DNA of 64,000 nucleotides. Origin: Sphingobium nicotianae. Its GTDB lineage: Bacteria > Pseudomonadota > Alphaproteobacteria > Sphingomonadales > Sphingomonadaceae. The stretch is from positions 171,600 to 235,599 of the forward strand of contig NZ_JAHGAW010000009.1 in the NCBI RefSeq assembly GCF_018603885.1, in the 5' to 3' direction. Shown here piece after piece: positions 34,958 to 43,810 of this stretch (positions are counted from its first letter, which is position 1; each line of letters starts with the position of its first letter). Position numbers and translations under genes: made by a program. The notes under the pieces are model-generated. The model was given only the letters and a program-made list of their open reading frames with translations. It was not told the origin of the DNA and made no database searches.

Positions 34958-35677
34958 ATGCCTGCACCACTTGTCGCCAATCTCGTCTGCGGAAGCCCGT
35001 GGCGGAACCACGACTTCGATTTCGCGCGGCTGCGGCTGGCTCAGGCCATCTATGACCTCGATGGCATCCGCGTCGATTGCCATCAGGATTATGAGGATGA
35101 TGGCGGCATCGCCAATGGCGACCTGCTGGTGAGCTATACCTCGCAGCTGCCGGTGACGGACAAGGCGAGCATGGTGTTGCGGCGTTGGCTGGAGAAAGGC
35201 GGACGCTGGTTCGCGCTGCATGCCTCCAACTCGGTCGCGGGCAACCAGGCGATGGCGCGCATCCTGGGATCGCGCTTCATCACGCATCCCAAGTACGACA
35301 CGTTTCGCGTGCAAGTGACCAAGGCCGATGATCCGCTGCTGGAGGGCATCTCCGACTTTGATGTCCCGGACGAACTCTACTGCATCGAGAATGTCACCAA
35401 CGACTATGAGGTGCTGCTGCACACGCGCTGGGGCGGCGAGGGTTTCGGCGGCATCAAGTTCGAGGAGCAGGATCATCCGATGCTCTACAAGCGCCGGATC
35501 GGCGATGCCGGCGGCGGCATCCTCTATCTGGCGCTCGGCCATGCCAACCGGCCGTTCGACAAGCCTTTCCCGCATCTGCCCGATCAGCCCGATTATCGGG
35601 GACCGTGGGACATGCCGGTGTTCAAGACGCTGGTGAATCGCGGCCTCGAATGGGCGGCGCATCGACGAGGGTTTTGA
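34958..35677 (+). CDS. ThuA-like domain protein
   Basis: A 239-residue protein of the ThuA (trehalose utilisation) family with a class I glutamine amidotransferase-like fold. It contains DDGGIANGDLLVSYTSQLPVTDKASMVLRRWLEKGGRWFALHASNS, then RFITHPKYDTFRVQVTKADDPLLEGISDFDVPDELYCI, and GGGILYLALGHANRPF. Characterised relatives act on 3-keto sugars in disaccharide catabolism. With three Asp-box propellers and the NHL propeller in the region, this hints at a glycosidic or sugar-derived substrate, but this is inference from families only. Confidence 0.8.
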   Translation: MPAPLVANLVCGSPWRNHDFDFARLRLAQAIYDLDGIRVDCHQDYEDDGGIANGDLLVSYTSQLPVTDKASMVLRRWLEKGGRWFALHASNSVAGNQAMARILGSRFITHPKYDTFRVQVTKADDPLLEGISDFDVPDELYCIENVTNDYEVLLHTRWGGEGFGGIKFEEQDHPMLYKRRIGDAGGGILYLALGHANRPFDKPFPHLPDQPDYRGPWDMPVFKTLVNRGLEWAAHRRGF

Positions 35678-35688
35678 CTCTCTTTCTA

Positions 35689-35806
35689 AGCCCCTCCTCT
35701 TCAGAGGAGGGGTAGGGGGTGGTGGCGATGCGCAGCATCGCTCGCCAAGCGATCACCCGGTACGTCGTAAGCACCACCCCAACCCCTCCTCTGAAGAGGA
35801 GGGGCT
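35689..35806. repeat. REP-like composite repeat between convergent genes
   Basis: AGCCCCTCCTCTTCAGAGGA with GGGG facing CCCCTCCTCTGAAGAGGAGG with GGCT, each a hairpin, and GGGGGTGGTG pairing with CACCACCCC. The position between the convergent ThuA and DoxX genes would suit a bidirectional terminator. Confidence 0.65.
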
Positions 35807-35814
35807 ATGTCATA

Positions 35815-36210
35815 CTAGGCCTGTGCGGGTTTCCAGACCAGCAGTGTCCCGAGCCTCTCCCGATAGGGCCATAGCAGGATCAGGTTGAACAACGGCGTGA
35901 CCACGCCGAAGGCGTAGCCGACCGGTGGAGCCGGATCGAGGACGATGTTCCAGAAAGCGATCACCACCGAGATCGGCAGGATCGCCAGCGCCGCCGGCAG
36001 CACGGCGCGGTTGGCGAGGATCAGGACGCCCGCGGCCAGTTCCATCAGCTTGACGATCAGCATGAGACCGCTGTCGACGAGGGCATGGGTAAATTGCTGC
36101 GCGATCGCCGTGGTGCCGAACGGCTGGAGATTGGGCAGGAAATATTCGATGCCCGCATAAGTGAACCAGGCGCCGAAAATCAGGCGCACGATGGTGTAGG
36201 CCAGTTTCAT
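35815..36210 (-). CDS. DoxX family membrane protein
   Basis: A 131-residue inner-membrane protein with four predicted helices: IVRLIFGAWFTYAGIEYFL, GLMLIVKLMELAAGVLILA, AALAILPISVVIAFWNIVL and FGVVTPLFNLILLWPY. LMELAAGVLIL is the conserved DoxX/DoxD-like core. Functions of small DoxX proteins vary (redox partner, thiosulfate or surfactant homeostasis) and none can be chosen. Single gene, reading leftward. Confidence 0.8.
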   Translation of the reverse strand: MKLAYTIVRLIFGAWFTYAGIEYFLPNLQPFGTTAIAQQFTHALVDSGLMLIVKLMELAAGVLILANRAVLPAALAILPISVVIAFWNIVLDPAPPVGYAFGVVTPLFNLILLWPYRERLGTLLVWKPAQA

Positions 36211-36317
36211 TTCCCCCTCCGATCAGCCTTCTTTGTCGCAACCCTATCAGAGCCTATGTCGGTTGTTGAGTGCCTGATGGATGCGACGACCCTCCCGTTG
36301 CGAGGATGATCGATGGT

Positions 36318-36974
36318 TCAGCCGATCGCCGGCGCCGGCCAGGTCGCGCGATCGGCGGTGAAGACCACGTGCCGGCGCAGGCGATGGCCCTGCGGCAAGG
36401 CGGGCGTGTCGAAATCGCGATCGGCCCGCCGGGTCATGCCGATGCGCTGCATGACGCCTTGCGAGCGCAGATTGCCCTCCGGTGCCCAGCTGGTGATCGT
36501 GGCGATGGCGCAGCGGTTGAAACCGTCGAGAAACGCGGCGCGAGCGGCCTCGGTTGCGTAGCCCTTGCCCCACGCCTCGCGCGCGAAACGCCACGCGGCC
36601 TCAATGCAGGAGCCGAGCGGATGGTGCGGCCGCTCGAACCGGCGCAGGCCGGAAAAGCCGATCATGGCATGATCCTCCTTGCGCTCGACCGCCCAGATGC
36701 CGAACCCGTGCGTGTCGAATCCGGCGTCGTTGCGCGTGAGATATTCGCCGGAATCGCGCACAGACATTGGCCCCGCGCCGATCCAGGACATGACCTCCGG
36801 ATCGGCGTTGATGGCGGCAGCCGGTGCCAGATCCTCGTTGCGCCAGCGGCGCAGGATCAGGCGCTCGGTCTCGAGGGTCAGCAGCGCGACCTCCTTCCTC
36901 GACTTATGCGGGATTGCGACAAGTGTCGGGGTAGATGGCTCTCTCGTCAAGTCGCCGGGGAACATATTGGACAT
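36318..36974 (-). CDS. GNAT family N-acetyltransferase (RimJ-like)
   Basis: A 218-residue acetyltransferase. ETERLILRRWRNEDLAPAAAINADPEVMSWIG is the usual start of RimJ/RimL-type enzymes, and AAWRFAREAWGKGYATEAARAAFLDG is the acetyl-CoA-binding motif A. GNLRSQGVMQRIGM completes the fold. The start at 36974 follows GAGGAGAG by 7 bases and adds about 40 residues before the usual family start; translation from a later codon cannot be excluded. Unrelated in function to its neighbours as far as can be seen. Confidence 0.8.
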   Translation of the reverse strand: MSNMFPGDLTREPSTPTLVAIPHKSRKEVALLTLETERLILRRWRNEDLAPAAAINADPEVMSWIGAGPMSVRDSGEYLTRNDAGFDTHGFGIWAVERKEDHAMIGFSGLRRFERPHHPLGSCIEAAWRFAREAWGKGYATEAARAAFLDGFNRCAIATITSWAPEGNLRSQGVMQRIGMTRRADRDFDTPALPQGHRLRRHVVFTADRATWPAPAIG

Positions 36975-37213
36975 GACCGCTCTCCTCGGTGACACCAAAT
37001 ATCGGAAAAACGGGATCTTCACGAAATATTCTGTCGAAGATGCTGAAAAACCTCGGCTTCCACCCAGATTTCCCTCGATCCGTTCCGGCGTCGGGACGCG
37101 GACTCGCTCACGAGCCGCAGTGAACGATCATGCCAAAGAAAGAGACCGGCGGGATAGCGCAATCTGACGGTCCGGACGGCGCGTCAGCCGGATTGAGAAT
37201 GGCTGTCCCTGCC

Positions 37214-38269
37214 TCAACTTACCGCGCACTTTTTAAGCACGTCCTCATCCAGCGTCAGGCCCAAGCCAGGCGTGGCCGGCATGACGAGATTGCCGTCGTC
37301 CACTTTCATCGGCTCGGTGAAGAGCGGCTGGCCCCAGGGAACGAGGCCGACGATCAGGCCGTTGGGCACCGCCGCGATCGGGTGGGCGAGGGCTTCCGGC
37401 GCGAGGTGGTTGACCACCGGGCAGCCATAGGCCTGCGCCATGTGCGCGATCTTGAGGAAGCCGGTGAGGCCGAGATCCTGGTCGATCATCACATTGTCCG
37501 AGCCGCGGCGCTCCAGCAGCCATTTAAACTCGTGCGGGTGCTGATAGACTTCGCCGGCGGTGATGTTCTGCTTCGCGTTCGCGCGCACCTGCGCCATGCC
37601 GTCGTAATCGTGGAAGGCGACCGGGTCCTCGATCCAGTAGAGGTCGACCTCCTCTGTCTCGCGGGCGAAGCGCAGCGCGCTCTTGACCGTATGGGCGAAG
37701 TTCAGGTCGACGATGATCCTGACGTCCGGGCCGACGACGGCGCGGATGAACTTCACATGGTCGACCGCGTCCGGAATGGTGGCGAAGCCGCAGGGCGCCT
37801 TCACGGCGCGGAAGCCGCGCGCGAGCAGGTTTTCGAGATGCGCCTGCAGCTTGTCCTTCGGGCCGCCGGGCATCAGGGCCCAGTTGGCGGAGATGGGGAG
37901 GCGATCGCGAAAGCCGCCCATCAGCCTGAAGACGGGCTGCCCGACCGCCTTGCCCTTCAAGTCCCAGCAGGCGACGTCGATCGCGCTGGCGGCACGCAGT
38001 TCCAGGCCGGAGACGGGCGCGCCGAGCGCGGCGCCGAACAGCTTGCGGTAGATCTCCTCGGCGTTGGACGGATCGAGGCCGTGGATGCTCTCGACCATCG
38101 CTTCCATCACCAGCGCCATGGCGCGGATATTGCGCGGACCGACGCGGCTCACATAGGCGATGCCCTCGATGCCCTGATCGGTCCTGAGGCGCAGCACGAC
38201 ATGGGTGCCGGACATCATGCCCTCGAAATTGACGGTGACCGCATGCGTCTCGCAGCCGGTGATCTTCAT
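37214..38269 (-). CDS. Mandelate racemase/muconate lactonizing enzyme family protein
   Basis: A 351-residue enolase-superfamily enzyme. Metal ligands are recognisable as Asp 188 (IIVDLNFA), Glu 214 (WIEDPV) and Glu 240 (TAGEV). His 288 (VVNHLAPEA) and Asp 263 or 265 (MIDQDLG) would form the racemase/dehydratase-type dyad. The KxK motif on strand two is reduced to K157-A-P. These features fit an acid-sugar dehydratase-like member better than a muconate cycloisomerase. AGGAGAGG precedes the ATG at 38269. It is divergent from the MetE-like gene at 38570. Confidence 0.85.
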   Translation of the reverse strand: MKITGCETHAVTVNFEGMMSGTHVVLRLRTDQGIEGIAYVSRVGPRNIRAMALVMEAMVESIHGLDPSNAEEIYRKLFGAALGAPVSGLELRAASAIDVACWDLKGKAVGQPVFRLMGGFRDRLPISANWALMPGGPKDKLQAHLENLLARGFRAVKAPCGFATIPDAVDHVKFIRAVVGPDVRIIVDLNFAHTVKSALRFARETEEVDLYWIEDPVAFHDYDGMAQVRANAKQNITAGEVYQHPHEFKWLLERRGSDNVMIDQDLGLTGFLKIAHMAQAYGCPVVNHLAPEALAHPIAAVPNGLIVGLVPWGQPLFTEPMKVDDGNLVMPATPGLGLTLDEDVLKKCAVS

Positions 38270-38569
38270 GCCTCTCCTGCCTTTCTGTCCGGGGCGGGCG
38301 TTTACCATGGCCTATGCCCCGTTCGTGAAAAGGCAAGGCAGGGGAACACACGGGCAACGGGTTCTTCCGATGCGGACAATATTTCGAACAGCTGTTTCAA
38401 TAGACCAAGCGGTGCGAACAATGTTGCCAGCCGGGGCTGCGATCCGAACTCTCTCTCCTCGGGCCGCAGCCCCAATTGCCTCTGCGAGGCCGGCAATCAC
38501 GCAGCAATTCCGGGGCTAGCGGCACATCGTCCGACGGGCCCTGCCGACGACATAATGAGGATGGCATCG
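38270..38569. other. Divergent control region with TCCG-type boxes
   Basis: Contains TTCCGATGCGGACAATATTT (38367 onward), ATCCGAAC and AATTCCGGGGC, plus GGGGCTGCG...CGCAGCCCC arms at 38433-38473. A frame that is open from 37130 through this region into the MetE-like gene is not supported by homology. No gene is seen. Confidence 0.4.
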
Positions 38570-39784
38570 ATGAAGCGTTCGACCGACTATTTCCTGAGCA
38601 GCCACGGCGGCAACCTGCCGCGCCCCGCGGACTTCGATGCGAAGCTGGCGAAATATGACGATCACAAGACCGAAATCGCGGCGGAGTTGCCCGGTGCCGT
38701 GCAGTGGGTCGTCGACAAGCAGATCGAATGCGGCGTCGATATCGTCAATGACGGCGAATATGTGAAGGCGGCCAATGGTGGCGCCTACACGAGCTATATC
38801 GCCGCGCGCACAACCGGTTTCGACCGCCGCGAGCGCCCGGCAGGCTCGACTCCCAAGCGCGCCTTCGTCGCGGAGCGCGACAAGCGCGATTTCCCGGGCT
38901 TCTACGAGTCCGGCCTGTGGTTCGCCGGCTCGGGTGGTCCGATCCGCCCCGGCTTCGCCCAGCCCGGTGGCGCCATGCCGGACTTCGGCCGCTACGAGGC
39001 GGTCTGTACCGGCCCGGTGACCTATGTCGGCCAGGCCGATGCCGCCAAGGACATCGCTGCGCTCAAGAAGGCGCTCACGCACGCCGGGAAGACGGACGCG
39101 GACGGCTTCATCGCGGCACTCGGCCCGCTCAGCACCGGCGCCGGCACGACCAATCTCCATTACAAGGACGAGCGGGACTATATGTTCGCTGTCGCCGACG
39201 CGATGCGCGAGGAATATAAGGCGATCACCGACGCCGGCCTCAACGTCCAGATCGACGAGCCCGAGTTCGCGACCAGCTGGATGTTCTATCCGGACTGGTC
39301 GGTCGAGCAATATCGTACTTATCTCGATTTCTGCGTGGAGATCATCAATCACGCGCTGCGCGGGCTGCCCGAGGAGCAGATCCGCTTCCATATGTGCTGG
39401 GGCTCGGGCCACCGTCCGCACACCAACGACATCGAGTTCGGGCACATTGCCGACAAGCTCGTGCAGATCAACGCGCAGGCTTACTCCTTCGAGGCGTCGA
39501 ACCCGCGTCACGCCCATGAATATCATGTGTTTGAGGATGTGAAGCTGCCCGACGGCAAGATCATCGTGCCGGGCGTCGTTGGCCATTATACCGATCTGGT
39601 CGAGCATCCCGAGCTGGTCGCCGAGCGTCTGGTGAACTTCGCCAAGCTGGTCGGCATGGAGAATGTCCACGCGGGCACCGATTGTGGCATCGGCTCGCGC
39701 GTCGGCCACGAAGAGATCGTCTGGGCGAAGCTCAAGGCGATGTCCGAAGGCTGCCGCATCGCGGGCAAGCGTATGAAAGGATAA
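38570..39784 (+). CDS. MetE C-terminal-like zinc protein (cobalamin-independent methionine synthase II family) 1
   Basis: A 404-residue protein equal to the catalytic barrel of cobalamin-independent methionine synthase without its N-terminal half. The zinc ligands are all present: His 274 and Cys 276 (RFHMCWGSG), Glu 308 (YSFEAS) and Cys 372 (GTDCGIGSR). QIDEPEFATSW matches the D-E-P loop. Such stand-alone cores include methyltransferases and epoxyalkane:coenzyme M transferase, which activate a thiol at zinc. The ATG at 38570 is chosen because GAGGA lies 8 bases upstream and the paralog at 57061 starts at the same place (RRSTDYFLSSHGG). Confidence 0.88.
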   Translation: MKRSTDYFLSSHGGNLPRPADFDAKLAKYDDHKTEIAAELPGAVQWVVDKQIECGVDIVNDGEYVKAANGGAYTSYIAARTTGFDRRERPAGSTPKRAFVAERDKRDFPGFYESGLWFAGSGGPIRPGFAQPGGAMPDFGRYEAVCTGPVTYVGQADAAKDIAALKKALTHAGKTDADGFIAALGPLSTGAGTTNLHYKDERDYMFAVADAMREEYKAITDAGLNVQIDEPEFATSWMFYPDWSVEQYRTYLDFCVEIINHALRGLPEEQIRFHMCWGSGHRPHTNDIEFGHIADKLVQINAQAYSFEASNPRHAHEYHVFEDVKLPDGKIIVPGVVGHYTDLVEHPELVAERLVNFAKLVGMENVHAGTDCGIGSRVGHEEIVWAKLKAMSEGCRIAGKRMKG

Positions 39785-39877
39785 GGGAGCGCCGTTCCCC
39801 GGCTCTCCCCGGGGAGCGGCTGCGACGGTTTCGGTTCGGACAAAACATTCTTCCGATCGTGACGCGATCTCGCAGTT

Positions 39878-39896
39878 GACTATAGCAACTATAATC
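39878..39896. promoter_or_regulatory. Palindromic operator (MarR-like) over a TATAAT box
   Basis: GACTATAGCAACTATAATC: the central 13 bases TATAG CAA CTATA are perfectly palindromic and the outer GA/TC extend it to 19 with one mismatch pair. It includes TATAAT at 39890-39895, so a bound protein would block this -10. The half-site ATAGTTGC/GCAACTAT is typical of MarR-family repressors. It lies about 90 bases before the ABC exporter start. Confidence 0.6.
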
Positions 39897-39984
39897 ATGT
39901 TAAATGTCTGGGCGTGGACGGAGTTGCTCAGAGTGTCGCCGAGAGTCGCGGCAGGAGAGTCGTCTCAGAGGAGAGGGGACATCG

Positions 39985-41820
39985 ATGAGCCAGACCGATC
40001 TGACCGATCCTCTGACCGTCAAGATTGCCCCGCACATCCTGCGCCGGCTGGCGAAGCTCGGCTTCGAGCATCCATGGCGCATGGGGCTGGCGGCGGTCTC
40101 GATCCTGGCTGCCTCCTTCTTCGGCCTGATGATCCCCAAGCTGCTCGGTGCGGGTGTCGATCAGGCGAGCGAACTGCTCAAGGCCGGCGCGAGCCATGCC
40201 GGCGAGGCGCGCATGGCGCTGCTCAGAACCGGTGCACTGATCCTCGGCGCGGGGCTGATGCGCGGGCTGCTGACGGCGTCGTTCGGCTATAACAGCGAGA
40301 CGGTGAGCCAGCAGGTCGGTGCCAAGCTGCGCCGCGCTTATTTCGCCAAGCTGCAGGAGCTGTCCTTCGAGTTTCACGACCGCATCCACTCGGGCGACCT
40401 GATAACGCGCGGCATGCTCGATCTGGAAGGCGCGCGGCAGTTCATCGACCAGGGCATGCTGCGCGTCCTGATGTTGACCCTGATGATTACGGCCTCGATC
40501 GTCATGCTGCTGACGACCGATTTCTACATGGGCCTGCTGGCGCTGAGCTTCGTGCCCTATGCCGCATGGCGCGCGACCACCATGGGCGCGAATTTCCGGC
40601 GCGTCTGGCTCGTGCTGCAGCAGCGGATGAGCAACCTCACCCGCACCATGGAGGAAAATCTCCAGGGCATCCGCGTGGTGCGGGCCTTCGCCTCGCATGA
40701 TTATGAACTCCAAAAGTTCGATGAGATGGCGACCGAGACGCTGCGCGCGCAGCGGATGCGGATCAAGACCTTCGTCACCGCGATGACGATGATCACGCTG
40801 GCTTACTACACCTCGCTCGGCCTCGTACTGCTGATCGGCAGCCGGCATGTGCAGGCGGGCACGATGACGGTCGGGCGGCTGACCGAGTTCCTCGCATACA
40901 TGACCGTGCTGGTCGGGCCGCTGCGGATGACCGGCATGGTGATGAACAGCTGGGCGCGGGCGTCGTCCTGCGGGGCGCGGCTGTTCGAGATTCTGGACCT
41001 GGAGCCGCGCATCAAGGACAAGGCGGGCGCGCATCCGCTGGTGATCAGCGGGGGCGCGAGCCTCAAATTCGATCATGTCACTTTCGGCTATGTGCCGGGC
41101 AAGCCGGTGCTCCACGACATCAGCTTCGAGGTGAAGCCGGGGCAGACGCTCGGTGTCGTCGGGCCGCCGGGATCGGGCAAGACCACGATCGCGAACCTCA
41201 TCCCGCGCTTCTACGATGTCGATCGCGGCGCCGTTTCCATCGCCGGGCAGGACGTGCGCGACGTGACGCTGGAATCGCTGCGCCGCATCGTGGGCGTGGT
41301 GCAGCAGGAAGCCTTCCTGTTCGATGCTTCAGTCACCAGCAATGTCTCCTATTCCGATCCGCTGGCGGAAGAGGAGCGGGTGATCGAGGCGGCGACCACA
41401 GCGCACATCCACGATTATGTGACGGGCCTCCCGATGGGCTATGACTCCAAGCTGGGCGAGCGAGGCGTCAGCCTCTCGGGCGGACAGCGCCAGCGCATGT
41501 CGATCGCGCGCGGCGTGGTGCCCGGGCCGGGCGTCATGGTGTTCGACGACAGCACGGCCGCGATCGATGCGGCGACCGAGCAGCGCCTGCGCCGGGCACT
41601 GCAGGCAGCAACGCGCGACAAGGCGACGGTGATCATCGCCCAGCGGCTCGGCTCGCTGATGCATGCCGACGAGATCATCGTGCTGGACAAAGGCTGCATC
41701 GTCGAGCGCGGGACGCACCCGCAGCTCGTCAAAACCGGCGGGATGTATGCCCGCCTGTTCGAGCTGCAGTCACGATCCGGCGCGGAGACAGACGAGAACG
41801 CCCGGGGAGACGTGGCATGA
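39985..41820 (+). CDS. Heterodimeric ABC exporter subunit with degenerate ATP site
   Basis: A 611-residue type IV ABC half-transporter: six helices (about 25-330), then a nucleotide-binding domain. Walker A GPPGSGKT (about 393-400) and signature LSGGQ (497-501) are canonical. The Walker B glutamate is Asp (VFDDSTAAID, D521-D522) and the switch His is Gln (IIAQRL, Q553). These are the marks of the degenerate half of an asymmetric exporter such as TM287/288 or BmrCD. GAGGAGAGGGG precedes the start. The next gene, overlapping by four bases, is the partner. Confidence 0.92.
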   Translation: MSQTDLTDPLTVKIAPHILRRLAKLGFEHPWRMGLAAVSILAASFFGLMIPKLLGAGVDQASELLKAGASHAGEARMALLRTGALILGAGLMRGLLTASFGYNSETVSQQVGAKLRRAYFAKLQELSFEFHDRIHSGDLITRGMLDLEGARQFIDQGMLRVLMLTLMITASIVMLLTTDFYMGLLALSFVPYAAWRATTMGANFRRVWLVLQQRMSNLTRTMEENLQGIRVVRAFASHDYELQKFDEMATETLRAQRMRIKTFVTAMTMITLAYYTSLGLVLLIGSRHVQAGTMTVGRLTEFLAYMTVLVGPLRMTGMVMNSWARASSCGARLFEILDLEPRIKDKAGAHPLVISGGASLKFDHVTFGYVPGKPVLHDISFEVKPGQTLGVVGPPGSGKTTIANLIPRFYDVDRGAVSIAGQDVRDVTLESLRRIVGVVQQEAFLFDASVTSNVSYSDPLAEEERVIEAATTAHIHDYVTGLPMGYDSKLGERGVSLSGGQRQRMSIARGVVPGPGVMVFDDSTAAIDAATEQRLRRALQAATRDKATVIIAQRLGSLMHADEIIVLDKGCIVERGTHPQLVKTGGMYARLFELQSRSGAETDENARGDVA

Positions 41821-43706
41821 TGGGCGGTGGCGGCGGCTTCGGCGGCGGCCGAGGCGGTGGTCCGGGTGGCGCGTTCGGTGGCGCGGACGATGCCGATGCG
41901 GTATTCGGCACGGGCGAAAAATCCGGGCTGGTGCGCCGGTTCGCGGCCTTCGTCGCGCCATACAAGACGCGCTTCCTCTGGGTGATCGTCTCGGTCGTGG
42001 TCGCGACGCTGACCGCCATCTCGATCCCGATCACGATCCGCGATGCCGTCAACAGCGCGGTCAATGCACCGGGCAGCCGGCCGCTGGAGCTCGTGCTGAT
42101 GATGTTCGCGGGGATCGTGCTGGCCAATGCGGCGGGCAGCTTCCTCCAGCAATCGCTCTCCGCGCGGCTGGCGCAGCAGGTGATCTTCGACCTGCGCCGC
42201 GCGATGTTCGCGCATCTGCAGGACGTCTCGCTTTCCTTCATGGACAAGACCCATGTCGGGCGCGTGATGTCGCGGCTGCAGGGCGACGTGAATGCGCTGC
42301 AGGAGTTCATGGAGAATGCTGTTCAAGCCGTGGGCGACCTGATCCTGCTGATCGGCATCGTTGTGGTGCTGATCGCCATGAACTGGCAGCTCGGGCTGCT
42401 CACCATCACCGTAATCCCGCTGCTGGCGACGGTCCAGGCGATCTGGGTGAGGCATGCGCGGGTCATCTTCCTGAAGGCGCGCGATGCCTCCTCGGCGACC
42501 AATGCCGCGCTGGCCGAGAATATCAATGGCATCCGCACCGTGCAGGAAAGCCGGCGTGAGGATGTCAATTTCGATCATTACGCTGCGCGCGTGCAGCATA
42601 ATTTCGACGCGCAGGTTGCAGCCGTGCGCATCTCGCAGGTGATGATCCCGACCGTCGAGCTGCTGACCGGCTTTGCCATGGCGATCGTCATCGTGGTGGG
42701 CGGCGAGAAGGTGCTGGGCCGCAGCATCGATATCGGCGTCATGGTCGCCTACATCTTCTACGTGCAGCGCTTCTTCGACCCGATCCGCACGCTCGCCATG
42801 CAATATACGATGGCGCAGCGCGCGATGACGGCGGGCGCGCGCATCTTCGAGGTGCTGGACGCGCCGGTGCAGCTCAAGGACAAGCCGGGCGCGATCCCGC
42901 TCGGCGACGATGTGGCGCCATCGATCGTCTTCGATCATGTGACCTTCGGCTACAAGGAAGGCCAGCCGGTCCTTAAGGACATCAATATCGACGTGAAGCC
43001 AGGCCAGACCGTCGCGCTCGTCGGGCCGACCGGATCGGGCAAGACCAGCATCGCCTCGCTCACCAAGCGCTTCTACGACGTGTGGCAGGGCTCGGTGAAG
43101 ATCGGCGGGCGGGATGTGCGCGACGTGACGCTCGACAGCCTCGGCAAGACCATCGCGATGGTGCTGCAGGAGCCGTTCCTGTTCACCGGCACCGTCATGG
43201 AGAATATCCGCTATGCGAGCGGGGCTTCGGACGCGGACGTGATCGCGGCGGCCAAGGCGGTGCGCGCACACGAGTTCATCGAGACGCTGCCGCAGGGCTA
43301 TGGCACGATGATGGGCCAGCGCGGCAACAATCTCTCGCTCGGCCAGCGGCAGCTGGTGAGCTTCGCGCGCGCCCTGGTCGCCGATCCCAAGATCCTCATT
43401 CTGGACGAGGCGACGGCGAGCATCGACAGCTTCACCGAGCAGGACATCCAGCGCGCGCTCAAGGTGCTGTTCAGGGACCGCACCAGCCTTGTCATCGCCC
43501 ATCGCCTCGCGACGGTTCGCGACGCCGACAAGATCGTCGTGCTGCAGCAGGGCCGGATCATCGAGCAGGGTGCTCATGACGAGCTGATCGCGCTCGGCGG
43601 GCTCTATGCGCATCTCTATACGAGCAATTACAGCTCGTTCGACGATGTTCAGCCGCAGGACGAGGCGGGGGCCACGCCGCCGCAATTTGCCTCCACGCAG
43701 ACCTGA
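41817..43706 (+). CDS. Heterodimeric ABC exporter subunit with catalytic ATP site
   Basis: A 629-residue partner of the preceding gene. A Gly-rich N-terminal tail (GGGGGFGGGRGGGPGGAFGG) precedes six membrane helices. The NBD has Walker A GPTGSGKT, Walker B LILDEATASID with catalytic Glu 531 and switch His 562 (IAHRL), but the signature is LSLGQ (506-510). Pairing this Walker A/B with the partner's LSGGQ gives the competent site, and the partner's Walker A/B with LSLGQ the degenerate one. Probably exports drugs, lipids or pathway intermediates. The C-terminal 25 residues are acidic and Pro-rich. Confidence 0.92.
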   Translation: MMGGGGGFGGGRGGGPGGAFGGADDADAVFGTGEKSGLVRRFAAFVAPYKTRFLWVIVSVVVATLTAISIPITIRDAVNSAVNAPGSRPLELVLMMFAGIVLANAAGSFLQQSLSARLAQQVIFDLRRAMFAHLQDVSLSFMDKTHVGRVMSRLQGDVNALQEFMENAVQAVGDLILLIGIVVVLIAMNWQLGLLTITVIPLLATVQAIWVRHARVIFLKARDASSATNAALAENINGIRTVQESRREDVNFDHYAARVQHNFDAQVAAVRISQVMIPTVELLTGFAMAIVIVVGGEKVLGRSIDIGVMVAYIFYVQRFFDPIRTLAMQYTMAQRAMTAGARIFEVLDAPVQLKDKPGAIPLGDDVAPSIVFDHVTFGYKEGQPVLKDINIDVKPGQTVALVGPTGSGKTSIASLTKRFYDVWQGSVKIGGRDVRDVTLDSLGKTIAMVLQEPFLFTGTVMENIRYASGASDADVIAAAKAVRAHEFIETLPQGYGTMMGQRGNNLSLGQRQLVSFARALVADPKILILDEATASIDSFTEQDIQRALKVLFRDRTSLVIAHRLATVRDADKIVVLQQGRIIEQGAHDELIALGGLYAHLYTSNYSSFDDVQPQDEAGATPPQFASTQT

Positions 43707-43752
43707 CATCGCTCTCGACCGGAGTAAAAGGGGAGAGGGTCGGGCCTTGAAG

Positions 43753-43781
43753 TGACTCATGGGGCTGTGACATGGGAGTCA
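43753..43781. promoter_or_regulatory. Inverted repeat upstream of LysR gene
   Basis: TGACTC, 17 bases, GAGTCA, 30 bases before the LysR start. A dyad at this place would suit autoregulation, though it lacks the T-N11-A core. Confidence 0.35.
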
Positions 43782-43810
43782 TACCGAATCCGTCCAGCCG
43801 GAGGACTCCC

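Noticed and set aside
37130..38569. Upstream extension of the first MetE-like protein
   Set aside because: The frame is open but antisense to the enolase-superfamily gene, and the paralog at 57061 fixes the true start.
41439..43760. A 773-codon open frame on the minus strand
   Set aside because: Antisense to the ABC exporter genes, whose motifs are unambiguous.
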